From positions 1 through 17,921 of the forward strand of contig CAAEKQ010000117.1 of NCBI GenBank assembly GCA_900756575.1: a stretch of 17,921 bases of DNA, in the 5' to 3' direction. This document shows, one piece after another, positions 7,410-15,097 of the stretch. Every line of letters starts with the position of its first letter. Position 1 is the first letter of the stretch. Position numbers and translations under genes: made by a program. The notes under the pieces were generated by a model. It did not search any database and was not told the origin of the DNA. It saw only the letters and a program-made list of their open reading frames with translations. This DNA is from an uncultured Oscillospiraceae bacterium (GTDB taxonomy: Bacteria > Bacillota > Clostridia > Oscillospirales > Oscillospiraceae).

Positions 7410-8927
7410 ATGGAACATATGAGACAGGATTATTTTGATATTGCGATTATCGGCGGTGGGCCGGCCGGCCTGGCGGCCGCAATTGAAGCAGCAAAGGCCG
7501 GCTGTTCTGTGGCTGTCTACGAACGCCGTGATAAGGTTGGAGGCGCCAGAGATGGAGGATGCGGCTTCTTTGGTGTGGAAAGCAGTATTCAGAAAGCGGA
7601 ACACAACCCCTTGACGAAGAAAGATGCATTTGAGTTCATGATGGAACATGCCCATTGGAAGACCAATGCACGGCTGGTCAGTGAATATATCAGCTTTTCC
7701 GCTTCCACTGTGGAGTGGATGAAGAATGAGATTGGACTTCCAATCACACATACCTCTGGATATTACCCTGGCGCTGCGGAAACAATTCACAATTACGCGG
7801 ATTTCCGCCGCATTAAGATAACAAATCTGATGCGCAAACGAGCTGAAGAATTACATGTTCAGATCTTTTGTCAGCATTCCATTCTCAGCTTGGTGCAGAG
7901 CAGCACAGACACCTTCAGCTATGAGGGCACAGATGAATGTGGCAGATCCTTTGCGGGCACAGCGAAGGCGGTTATTTCCGCAGCCGGAGGTTTTGGCGGA
8001 GACCCTAAGATGGTACATGAGGCCGGATATACCATGGGCAAGGATCTGATGTATACGTTTGACCTGTCGGACATGGATGGGTCAGGAATCCGGATGCTCT
8101 GGGCGCTGGGAGCAAAAAAAGCGCCCATGATGATGGACACATACATGGGTCTTGCGCAGGGTTATGGCGGACCTATGGGGACAGCACCCAAACTTTCTGC
8201 TTTACGCCAGCCCTATAACCTGATGGTCAACCAAAAGGGGTATCGTTTTCTGCGGGAGGATTTGGTTTCCAATCCGGGGGCTGTTGGGTGCGCGATCCAC
8301 AGCCAATACAAGGGCTGCGGAATCATGTTGTTGGATGAAAATTTGTACCGGAACATGCCGGAGGATACTATGGGCGGGCCCGGCGGGCCGCCACCAGAGC
8401 AGGAGCAGGGACAACTCCGCGGGGAAATTCCGCAGGAAGAACCCCAGGCGCCGGAGCCCTTTGACCGGTTTACAGGCACCATGGAGGAAATCCTGCGGGA
8501 AGCAATCCAAAACGGCTCAAAGGACTTCTTTATTGCGGACTCCCTGCAGGAATTTGCGGCGCAGGCAGAGATACCCTTCCAGACGCTGAAGGATACGCTC
8601 GAGGAGTATAACGCCATGTGCGAGGCCGGTTCTGACACCGTTTTCTATAAGGAGCCGAAGTATTTGCGAAAAATCACCGGGCCGCGGTTTTACGGAGCCA
8701 GATTTTTCTGCGATACCTATGGAGGACTTGGCGGAGTCCAAATCGACCATAAGATGCGTGTGCTGAACGAGGAGGACAATCCCATCCCAGGACTGTATGC
8801 GGCGGGAAATGACGCAAACACGATTTTCGGCGAGTCTTATCCCTTTTATATGGCGGGTAATACCTCCGGCTTTGCGCTCAATACCGGAAGAATGGCCGGG
8901 ATTGCGGCGGCTGGATATGTGAAGTAA
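7410..8927 (+). CDS. FAD-binding_2 flavoprotein (fumarate reductase / urocanate reductase-like)
   Basis: A 505-aa FAD-dependent oxidoreductase. The N-terminal dinucleotide motif IIGGGPAGLAAAIEAAKAG (13-31) is followed by KVGGARDGG. The C-terminal family block TYGGLGGVQID (436-446), then PIPGLYAAGN (458-467) and GFALNTGRMAG (487-497), is typical of flavoprotein subunits such as fumarate reductase, urocanate reductase, ketosteroid dehydrogenases and tetrahydrodaidzein reductase. There is no signal peptide, heme or Fe-S motif, so electrons would come from a partner or from NAD(P)H. A low-complexity Gly/Pro/Glu/Gln-rich insert lies at about 321-350 in the substrate-domain region. The ATG at 7410 is 3 nt after the AraC stop; AAGGAG is 16 nt upstream, which is poorly spaced, and an ATG at 7419 is possible. 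The gene is last in the operon, and no terminator follows before debris begins. Reaction unknown; likely a C=C reduction or dehydrogenation. Confidence 0.9.
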   Translation: MEHMRQDYFDIAIIGGGPAGLAAAIEAAKAGCSVAVYERRDKVGGARDGGCGFFGVESSIQKAEHNPLTKKDAFEFMMEHAHWKTNARLVSEYISFSASTVEWMKNEIGLPITHTSGYYPGAAETIHNYADFRRIKITNLMRKRAEELHVQIFCQHSILSLVQSSTDTFSYEGTDECGRSFAGTAKAVISAAGGFGGDPKMVHEAGYTMGKDLMYTFDLSDMDGSGIRMLWALGAKKAPMMMDTYMGLAQGYGGPMGTAPKLSALRQPYNLMVNQKGYRFLREDLVSNPGAVGCAIHSQYKGCGIMLLDENLYRNMPEDTMGGPGGPPPEQEQGQLRGEIPQEEPQAPEPFDRFTGTMEEILREAIQNGSKDFFIADSLQEFAAQAEIPFQTLKDTLEEYNAMCEAGSDTVFYKEPKYLRKITGPRFYGARFFCDTYGGLGGVQIDHKMRVLNEEDNPIPGLYAAGNDANTIFGESYPFYMAGNTSGFALNTGRMAGIAAAGYVK

Positions 8928-8959
8928 TTGAACTGCCCGGCTGTGCATGATACTTCTGA

Positions 8960-9316
8960 GGTGCCCTGCGTCCCAAATTGCGTTTTGATTCATTGCAATT
9001 CACCCTGCGGTTCCCACTGGAGGACTGGCAGGTCAATGGCCTGGGGACCCTCCATGGGGGCATGAGCTCCACCATGATGGACCTGACCATGAGCATTGCG
9101 GTGTACTGCTTCTCTAGGCAGACCATCCTGCCCACGATCTCCATGACGGTCAACTACCTCCACGCCGTGCCCATGGAGGGCAGCGTTCTGGTGAGGGCCC
9201 GGGTCACGTCTCTGGGCCGTAGAAACGCCACCGCCTACTGCGAAACCATCGTCCCTGGCTCCGGCAAGGTGGCCTGTACCGCTATCGGCACATACGCCAT
9301 CATTCCAAAGAAATAG
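8960..9316 (+). pseudogene. Hotdog-fold thioesterase (PaaI-like), 5'-truncated remnant
   Basis: The frame runs open from just after a stop at 8957-8959 to the TAA at 9314-9316, about 118 residues. It carries the PaaI/YdiI-type hotdog core: a VNGLGTLHGG active-site loop, then MMDLTMSIAVY and ISMTVNYLHAVP, and a normal C-terminus. About 25-35 N-terminal residues expected in this family are missing. The only possible start is TTG at 8978, with no ribosome site. The family would hydrolyse acyl-CoA thioesters. GC-rich codon choice differs visibly from the upstream operon and matches the symporter remnant that faces it. I read it as a truncated gene from a different locus. A short functional protein from the TTG is less likely. 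Confidence 0.65.
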
Positions 9317-9327
9317 GGAACAGAAAC

Positions 9328-9356
9328 GGAGCGCCCTCCACAACGGAGAGCGCTCC
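9328..9356. terminator. Bidirectional hairpin terminator between thioesterase and symporter remnants
   Basis: GGAGCGC/GCGCTCC arms enclose a second CTCC/GGAG stem with one mismatch and an ACAAC loop. AT-rich sequence follows on the plus strand (AATATTTATT), and GTTTCTGTT on the minus strand. It is positioned between the two convergent stops at 9316 and 9362. Confidence 0.75.
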
Positions 9357-9361
9357 AATAT

Positions 9362-10223
9362 TTATTCTGCCGAAGCCTCGGGAGGAAGCTCCTTGCGGAC
9401 TTTCAGATACACCGAAGGATGCTTTTTGCAGGTCAGAAGGCTTACCACCAGCAGGGCGATGCCGCAGGCGATGGCGCCGGGCACGGCGGAGCCGAGACCG
9501 AAGGGCACACCTGCCAGCTTCCAGCCCACGCAGACCACGAAGCCTGCCACCATGCCGGCGATGATGCCGGGGGTGGTGGCCTTCTTCCAGAACAGCGCCG
9601 CAAAGGCCGGTAGGCCAGCTGCCGCCGCATAGAAGCTCCAGGCGAACATCAGGATGTTGTAGGCATTCTTGATATACAGGGCGATGATGAGGGCGCCCAC
9701 GCTGAGGAACACGGAGAACAGCCGGGACAGCCGCATTTCGGTTTTCTCGGCCATTTCGGGCTTGGCTGAAGCCCAGATTGCCGCCCAGCATATTGATGAT
9801 GGTGGCGGTGGCGGTGACCTGAGAGGCCACGGTGCCCATCATGGTGAAGGCCACCATTGCAGCCAGGATCAGCTTTGCCGCCTTGCCGAAGCGGCGCTCA
9901 AACAGGTCCGGGATGGATGTGATGCCATACTCCCGGCCAATGTCCGAGATCCGCCCGGAGTAGCCTGCAAAGAGGAACATACCCAGCAGATAGGGGACCG
10001 CCGTCAGGATGGCCTTGGTGCCGCTGGAGTAGGCCACGCCGGCCCGGCCCATGAGGCCGCTGCCGCCGATGATGGTGGCGCAGACCGTGGCCATCAGCTC
10101 CATGGGGCCTAAGGAACGTCCAGCTACATAGTAGTCGCCGGTGTTTTTGACCCGCCGCACACAGTACACGCCCACGGAGACCATGGTGATCAGGTCGATC
10201 AAATGCAGTTCGCTGTGATTCAA
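9362..10223 (-). pseudogene. Sodium:solute symporter (SSS family), internally deleted and frameshifted
   Basis: Both ends of an SSS-family transporter are present but in different frames. The 5' part (10223 to about 9765) encodes the first helices and the signature DYYVAGRSLGP, then IPDLFERRFGKAA, up to INMLGGNLGFS. The 3' part (about 9768 to 9362) resumes at KPEMAEKTEMRLSRLFSV and continues through the last hydrophobic helices to a stop. Roughly 200 central residues are absent compared with a usual length near 480-500 aa, and the join shifts the reading frame. The start is placed at TTG 10223, which has GTAGGAG 8 nt upstream. An intact relative would import a small carboxylate or similar solute with sodium. 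The symporter cannot work as encoded. It shares the GC-rich style of the thioesterase remnant, suggesting both came from one older locus. Confidence 0.85.
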
Positions 10224-10253
10224 GGTAACATCTCCTACAATAAAGTTACGGTC

Positions 10254-10280
10254 ATAGACACGGCAGCCAGCCGTGTCTAT
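10254..10280. repeat. 11-bp perfect inverted repeat
   Basis: ATAGACACGGC and its exact complement flank a 5-nt AGCCA loop, directly upstream of the symporter remnant and before the transposase fragment. It could be a terminator stem for a lost upstream gene, an operator of the symporter, or a scar at the junction. Neither side has a clear T-run. Confidence 0.55.
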
Positions 10281-10317
10281 TTCCATCTCAAAGCCGAAGC
10301 TGTTAGAATGGGAGAGT

Positions 10318-10659
10318 AAATGGTCTGACGCATACAAAGAGACCTTTGGCTTCTATCCAAAGACGATTCTGGCAGACCGGGCTTATCCCGGCAGAGAAAA
10401 TCGGCTTTGGTGCACCTCGCTGGGGATCCGCCTTTCAGGTCCCAAGCTGGGACGGAAGTCAGCAGAGGAGAAGCAGGCGGAAAGCAAACAGATCTACCAG
10501 GATGGCTGTGACCGCGTCGTGATTGAGGGAACATTTGGTGTCGTCAAGCGCCGGTATAGCTTGGACCGGGTCATGACTCGTTTGCCCGACACTTCCATGA
10601 CCTCAATTGCGATGGGCTTCTTTGCTGCAAATATGGAGCGCAAGCTGCGTCTCCTTTAG
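10318..10659 (+). pseudogene. IS5/IS1182-type transposase, 3' fragment
   Basis: About the last 113 residues of a DDE transposase. Recognisable parts are KTILADRAYPGREN (second catalytic Asp), GIRLSGPKLGRKS, and VVIEGTFGVVKRRYSL (catalytic Glu), with the usual C-terminal ANMERKLR. The first catalytic Asp and the whole N-terminal two thirds are missing. The frame stays open upstream to 10273, but that part is not transposase-like and is antisense to the symporter leader. The fragment abuts the symporter remnant, which implies deletion or recombination at about 10300-10320. It cannot transpose on its own. The exact IS name cannot be given without a search. Confidence 0.8.
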
Positions 10660-10709
10660 TCCGCTGTGTTAATCAGCCTTTGCTGCACGGATCAATGCAT
10701 CTTGTAGCG

Positions 10710-10739
10710 CAGAAATATTACCTGAACGTAATATTTCTG
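10710..10739. promoter_or_regulatory. Candidate operator: 12-bp perfect inverted repeat
   Basis: CAGAAATATTAC and its exact complement GTAATATTTCTG flank a 6-nt CTGAAC spacer. Its centre lies about 50 bases upstream of the TATAAT at 10776, near -60 to -65 relative to a predicted transcript start. That is a usual place for an activator site. No T-run follows, so a terminator is unlikely. The local regulators (AraC, LysR) are the obvious candidates, but the even-numbered symmetry does not fit a strict LysR T-N11-A box. Confidence 0.6.
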
Positions 10740-10775
10740 AAGAACTTTGCATGAACGATCAGAGCTAATGCCTGT

Positions 10776-10781
10776 TATAAT
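10776..10781 (+). promoter_or_regulatory. -10 element of the second operon promoter
   Basis: TATAAT preceded by TG one base upstream (TGTTATAAT), 35 nt before the start codon at 10817. The expected -35 position 17 nt upstream reads GAACGA, far from TTGACA, which suggests activator dependence. Confidence 0.6.
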
Positions 10782-10803
10782 GAATACAGAACAATTTCAA
10801 AAA

Positions 10804-10809
10804 GGGAGG
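10804..10809 (+). promoter_or_regulatory. Ribosome binding site deciding the lipoprotein start
   Basis: GGGAGG lies 7 nt before the ATG at 10817 but only 1 nt before the in-frame ATG at 10811, so the downstream ATG is the likely start. Confidence 0.75.
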
Positions 10810-10816
10810 AATGCAT

Positions 10817-12580
10817 ATGCATAGCAAACCTTGGAAACGGGTGCTGACGCTGATTTGCGCGGTATGCCTGGTGTTGACGGCCGTGGCCGGATGCGGAAAA
10901 ACTGAGGAAACAGCGGTGTCGTCAGAGCTGCAGGTTAGCGTTGCTCCAGTGGAACCAACACAGACGTCTGCCCCCGCTCCCGCGGACAGCACCCTGGAAG
11001 CAAGCAGTCAGGAGCCAGAAGCGTCGGAGGAAGTGGAGGAAGTGGCCTATTTCCCGTTGGAGGAGACAAAATCCTTCTCTTACTGGTTTGTATATCCGCC
11101 GATGTTTGACGGATTTGCAGACGGTCCGATGGACTACCTAATGTATACGGAGGCTCAGAAGCGGCTGAATGTGAATATCGACTGGAGCGCGGTCCCAATC
11201 CCCGGTGCCAACGAGCTGTTTATGCTGATGATAGCTGGTGGAGATTATAACGATGTAATCTTAAATTTCCCGGGCAATTATGCCGGCTCTCTGGACGATG
11301 CCATCAGCGAGGAAATTATCATCGACCTCAATGATGCGCTGACGGCATATGCGCCGGATTATCTGGCTGTTCAGGCGAAAGCAGAGACCCGCCTCTTGGG
11401 GTCCTATACGGAAGCTGGGCACCAGGCAGCCATTTATGGCTTCCAAACCGATGATGGAAGAATTCCGAAGTTCGGTCCGGTCATCCGCAGAGATTGGCTG
11501 GACGATCTAGGCCTGGATGTTCCTGTAACCGTGGATGATTATCATGATGTGCTCAAAGTCTTCCAGGAGAAAAAAGGGGCTACGTCACCCTATGGTCTGG
11601 CGGCGGATGGTGTTACCACGCCCGGCGATATGCAAAGCGCCTATGGCATCATTGTGCCGTCTACCAATGATATGAACGGATTTTACCAGGTTGACGGACA
11701 GGTGCATTTTGGCCCCATTGAGGAGGGGTTCCGCAAAATGCTCACCACATTGAATCAGTGGTATAGCGAAGGCCTGATTGATACCAATTTTGTGTCGGAT
11801 ACCATGAGCGCAACTTCCGGCGAGGTGGACAGCTCCAAAATTGCCAGTGGGACCGTAGGTATTTGGAGAGGCTATGCCACCAATCTTTCCAATTATGAGG
11901 ACAATATTGGACAGGGCGCACGTGTAGAGGGAATTCCCAGAATGCGGGAGAAGAAAGACGACATCCTACATTTCGGACTGGATGTTGACAACGCAGCCGC
12001 CAATATGTCTGTTTCCGTGTCAACAGCCTGCGAGGATGTGGAACTGGTCGTGCGGTTTTTCAATTATTTCTTCACAGAAGAGGGCAGTCTGCTGGCGAAC
12101 TACGGTACAGAGGACTTCACCTTTACATACAACGATAGAGGCGACCCGGTCTATACGGAGGTCATCACCAACAATCCTCAGGGAATGACCATGGATGTGG
12201 CATTGGCGCTTTACACCGGAGGAACCACGGGCGGACCGTATGAGATCGACAATTCCAAGAACTATTACAGCTATACCGAGCAGCAAATGAATGCCGGGGA
12301 TACATGGAAAGAAGGATCAGACGGCGCCTATCAGCTGCCCACCACCTATTCCGCACTGCTCAACGCAGAGGAACAGAAAGAAATGAATGCACTTTATAAC
12401 GATATCATTACTACCTACTATGAAAATGTGCTGCAGTTTGTTACGGGACAGCGAGCGCTAAGCGAATTTGATGATTTTACGGCACACCTCAAAGACATGG
12501 GGATCGAGCGGTGCATTGAAATCGAACAGGAGGCATTAGATCGGTACTATATGCGTTTGGATACCGTTACAACATCGTAA
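10817..12580 (+). CDS. Extracellular solute-binding lipoprotein (LplA/COG1653-like), second paralog
   Basis: A 587-aa lipoprotein. A basic N-terminus and hydrophobic core lead to the lipobox TAVAGC with Cys26. An acidic, Ser/Pro/Thr-rich tether containing LEASSQEPEASEE precedes the binding fold. Shared features with the next gene include YPPMFDGF against YPPFFPNF, FGPVIRRDWLDDLGLDVP against SGPVIRSDWLEQSGLELP, LNQWYSEGLIDTNF against MHQWYTEGLINPDF, and a common C-terminal signature around EQEALDRY. It is anchored outside the membrane and probably binds the pathway's substrate or product. It opens the second operon, with a promoter and operator-like repeat upstream, and is 12 nt from the next gene. 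No import permease is encoded nearby. Ligand unknown. Confidence 0.88.
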   Translation: MHSKPWKRVLTLICAVCLVLTAVAGCGKTEETAVSSELQVSVAPVEPTQTSAPAPADSTLEASSQEPEASEEVEEVAYFPLEETKSFSYWFVYPPMFDGFADGPMDYLMYTEAQKRLNVNIDWSAVPIPGANELFMLMIAGGDYNDVILNFPGNYAGSLDDAISEEIIIDLNDALTAYAPDYLAVQAKAETRLLGSYTEAGHQAAIYGFQTDDGRIPKFGPVIRRDWLDDLGLDVPVTVDDYHDVLKVFQEKKGATSPYGLAADGVTTPGDMQSAYGIIVPSTNDMNGFYQVDGQVHFGPIEEGFRKMLTTLNQWYSEGLIDTNFVSDTMSATSGEVDSSKIASGTVGIWRGYATNLSNYEDNIGQGARVEGIPRMREKKDDILHFGLDVDNAAANMSVSVSTACEDVELVVRFFNYFFTEEGSLLANYGTEDFTFTYNDRGDPVYTEVITNNPQGMTMDVALALYTGGTTGGPYEIDNSKNYYSYTEQQMNAGDTWKEGSDGAYQLPTTYSALLNAEEQKEMNALYNDIITTYYENVLQFVTGQRALSEFDDFTAHLKDMGIERCIEIEQEALDRYYMRLDTVTTS

Positions 12581-12592
12581 GGAGAGAGTTCT

Positions 12593-14323
12593 ATGAGGGA
12601 AAGAACGAAAAAACGATTGCCTGCGATGCTTTGCGCGGCGTGTCTTCTGCTGGCGGTTATGTGCAGTTGCGGTACACCTGCCACGGAGACATCAGCGCCG
12701 CCTTCAGAGCCGGATATCAGCGCTACCCAGCCGGAGCCAGTGCAGGCATCTGCGCCGGAGCCTGCCGTATCTGCTGACAGCGTACTGGAAGCGAGCAGCC
12801 AAGAGCCGGAGGAAACGGAGTTTGTGGACGATTGGGTCTGGCCAGTGGATACCTCCGATGCTGCATTGAGCTTATGGTATGCCTATCCGCCGTTTTTTCC
12901 GAATTTTTATGATTCCGCAGATGAATTTCCTGCTTGGGTTTACTGCCAGGAAAAGACTGGAATTGACATTCAGTTTGAGGAATGCACCTTTATGAACGCT
13001 CAGGAAAATCTGACGTTGATGATTGCATCTGGTAGTTATACGGATATGCTTTTCAATATGAGTAACTATGTGACCACCAATTTGGAGTATGCAGTCAACG
13101 AGTCCATTGTGGTGGACATTGCCCCTTATATCGAAGCGCATGCGCCAAACTATGCCCGGTATTTTTTCAGCGATGATACCTATGTCAAGCAAGCCACCAC
13201 GGATCAAGGGTATATTCCTGCGGTTTATCAGCTCAACGACGTGGCGGCCAATGAAGGAATCAATAAGTCTGGTCCTGTGATACGGTCCGACTGGCTGGAA
13301 CAGTCTGGTCTGGAGTTGCCCGCCACCTATGATGAATATCATGAAGTTCTGGTGGCGTTCCAGCAGTTTTGTGACCATCCCTTCTGGATGCCGTATACTG
13401 GCGGCTATTTGGGCGCCATGTTTTCAGGCGGTTTTGGTGTCAGTGCAGAAATCAGTTCTAGCCGTTCATTCATTCAGGAGGACGGAAAGGTGGTATTCTG
13501 CCCCACCCAGGATGGATTCCGTGACTATCTGTCTCTGATGCACCAGTGGTATACAGAGGGGCTGATCAACCCTGACTTTGCAAGCAACACCCAGAATGCC
13601 TATGCTCCCACCAATGACGAGATTGTCAATGAGGAAATTGGTGTATGGAGTTCGGCGGCCAATCTGATGGATTTTACCAATTTAGGAAATCCAAACGTGG
13701 TGGTTGTGGCATCCACCAATCCGGTGCAGAAAAAAGGCGATACCACAGTATTCGGCGATAAGACCGCAGCCCTGGGGGCAGAGCTATGCATTACTACGGA
13801 TTGTAGGAATGTGGAGCTGGCGATGCGGTGGTGCGATTGGTGGTATACCGAGGATGGCTACTATACCACCAACTACGGCATTGAGGGAGAGTCTTTTGTA
13901 TTTGACGATCAGGGGAATCCTCAATACACAGAGTTGATCCTGAATCCGCAAGGGGATATGACCGTCAATATTGCCCAGTCCCTGTATACCTGCGGCAACG
14001 GAATGCTGCTGGGCGTTCAAGACCCCAAACGGGCGTATCAGTGGTATACGCCGGATAAGGTGGAGGCGGAAAAGCTCTGGGGCACAGTGGACTTGGCTAC
14101 AGGATTGATGCCCCGCGTGAGCATGACAGCGGAAGAATCCGCGGTGTTTTCAAGCCGCTTCTCCGATATTTCCACCTATTTGCAGCAAATCGTGCCCCAG
14201 TTTATTATCGGAACAGAGCCTCTGGAAAACTGGGATGTCTATGTGGAAAACATCGAGACAATGGGGCTTGCGGAGTGCCTTTCTGTAGAGCAGGCTGCGC
14301 TGGACCGCTATAACGCCCGCTGA
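12593..14323 (+). CDS. Extracellular solute-binding lipoprotein (LplA/COG1653-like), third paralog
   Basis: A 576-aa secreted protein with a strongly basic N-terminus (RERTKKR) and a hydrophobic core. The probable lipidation Cys is at 26 in VMCSCG; the lipobox is less regular than in the other two copies, and Cys24 is nearby. A Pro/Glu/Ser/Ala-rich tether runs to about residue 80, including LEASSQEPEE as in the preceding gene. The binding-fold features match the two paralogs: IASGSYTDMLF, GPVIRSDWLEQSGLELPATYDEYHE, WYTEDGYYTTNYGIEGESF and a C-terminal VEQAALDRY. AAGGAGAG precedes the ATG with 6-nt spacing, and the gap to the previous stop is 12 nt, so the two are cotranscribed. Tandem duplication followed by divergence explains the pair. 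Different ligand preferences or binding of substrate and product are possible but not shown. Confidence 0.88.
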   Translation: MRERTKKRLPAMLCAACLLLAVMCSCGTPATETSAPPSEPDISATQPEPVQASAPEPAVSADSVLEASSQEPEETEFVDDWVWPVDTSDAALSLWYAYPPFFPNFYDSADEFPAWVYCQEKTGIDIQFEECTFMNAQENLTLMIASGSYTDMLFNMSNYVTTNLEYAVNESIVVDIAPYIEAHAPNYARYFFSDDTYVKQATTDQGYIPAVYQLNDVAANEGINKSGPVIRSDWLEQSGLELPATYDEYHEVLVAFQQFCDHPFWMPYTGGYLGAMFSGGFGVSAEISSSRSFIQEDGKVVFCPTQDGFRDYLSLMHQWYTEGLINPDFASNTQNAYAPTNDEIVNEEIGVWSSAANLMDFTNLGNPNVVVVASTNPVQKKGDTTVFGDKTAALGAELCITTDCRNVELAMRWCDWWYTEDGYYTTNYGIEGESFVFDDQGNPQYTELILNPQGDMTVNIAQSLYTCGNGMLLGVQDPKRAYQWYTPDKVEAEKLWGTVDLATGLMPRVSMTAEESAVFSSRFSDISTYLQQIVPQFIIGTEPLENWDVYVENIETMGLAECLSVEQAALDRYNAR

Positions 14324-14349
14324 CAATTAAAAGAAAGAGGAGGTAAACC

Positions 14350-15096
14350 ATGAAACAAAAAATGACATCAGAGCAGATGCTCTGCCGGTTCGAGGACCGG
14401 AGGGAAATCACAAACCTGATGGCCCGGTATTCGGCAGATTTTCTGCTGAAAAAAGAACGGGATATGTACGAAAACTATTGGAGCAAGGCTGCGGATATTA
14501 CGCTGGCCTTCAATGACGGCTATTACGCAGGGCCAAGGGCGGTGCAAGAGTATTATGGGGCCCTGGACGCCAAAAATGCACTGGTTGCCAAGCTGGTGCA
14601 GAAAAAGTTTCCGGAGAAGCTGGGGAGCTATACCGACCAGGAGATCTACGGTGTGGGTACCATTGGCTATAAGCCGCTGGATACCGGTGTCATAGAGATC
14701 GCCGGGGATGGGAAGACAGCAAAAGGGCTCTGGACGCTGCGTGGGACCTACACGGATCTGACGGAGCAAGGCGTTGTCTCCTATTGGGTTTGGGGATATA
14801 TGGCGGCGGACTTTGTTTGGGAGAACGCGGCATGGAAAATTTGGCACCTGATGGAGGTCTATGACGTACATACGCCGTGTGGGACTTCCTGGGCTGGCGG
14901 GGAGAGTGGGACGAATTATGAGATTGTTCCAGAATTTGCTCCCATGGCAGATTTTCGGCTGCCGGAGCCCACATTCAAGCGGAAGGTGCGTCAGATCTAT
15001 ACAGTAAACCGGGAGTTTACGCCGTGTCCCAGGCTGCCGGAGCCGTACGAGACCTTCGGTGAAACATTTAGCTATGGTGTGGAAGGAGGCGTCTGA
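14350..15096 (+). CDS. SnoaL/NTF2-like protein, first of three tandem copies
   Basis: A 248-aa predicted cytoplasmic protein without a signal peptide. It reads as a SnoaL-like (NTF2-superfamily) cone fold: an N-terminal helix REITNLMARYSADFLLKKE (18-36), then IEIAGDGKTAKGLW (115-128) and the strand region VWGYMAADFVWENAAWKIWH (147-166). SnoaL-fold enzymes include cyclases, ketosteroid isomerase-like proteins and the bile-acid dehydratase BaiE. The copy is longer than BaiE-type single domains (about 170 aa) because of a C-terminal tail of about 70 residues. The tail carries LPEPTFKRKV and PRLPEPYETF..SYG, features shared with the next genes. AGGAGGT lies 5 nt before the ATG. Catalytic residues cannot be fixed by eye; Tyr27, Asp30 and His166 are candidates. 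Reaction unknown; dehydration, isomerisation or ligand sequestration are options. Confidence 0.78.
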   Translation: MKQKMTSEQMLCRFEDRREITNLMARYSADFLLKKERDMYENYWSKAADITLAFNDGYYAGPRAVQEYYGALDAKNALVAKLVQKKFPEKLGSYTDQEIYGVGTIGYKPLDTGVIEIAGDGKTAKGLWTLRGTYTDLTEQGVVSYWVWGYMAADFVWENAAWKIWHLMEVYDVHTPCGTSWAGGESGTNYEIVPEFAPMADFRLPEPTFKRKVRQIYTVNREFTPCPRLPEPYETFGETFSYGVEGGV

Positions 15097-15097
15097 A

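Noticed and set aside
2360..8927. Identification as the bile-acid bai operon
   Set aside because: There is no BaiA-type SDR, BaiB CoA ligase, BaiF CoA transferase or BaiG transporter, and the SnoaL proteins are longer than BaiE with a different tail. Only enzyme classes are shared.
9300..9750. Continuation of the symporter 5' frame as a novel C-terminus
   Set aside because: After the deletion point the frame gives arginine- and proline-rich out-of-frame translation of the symporter 3' part, not a real domain.
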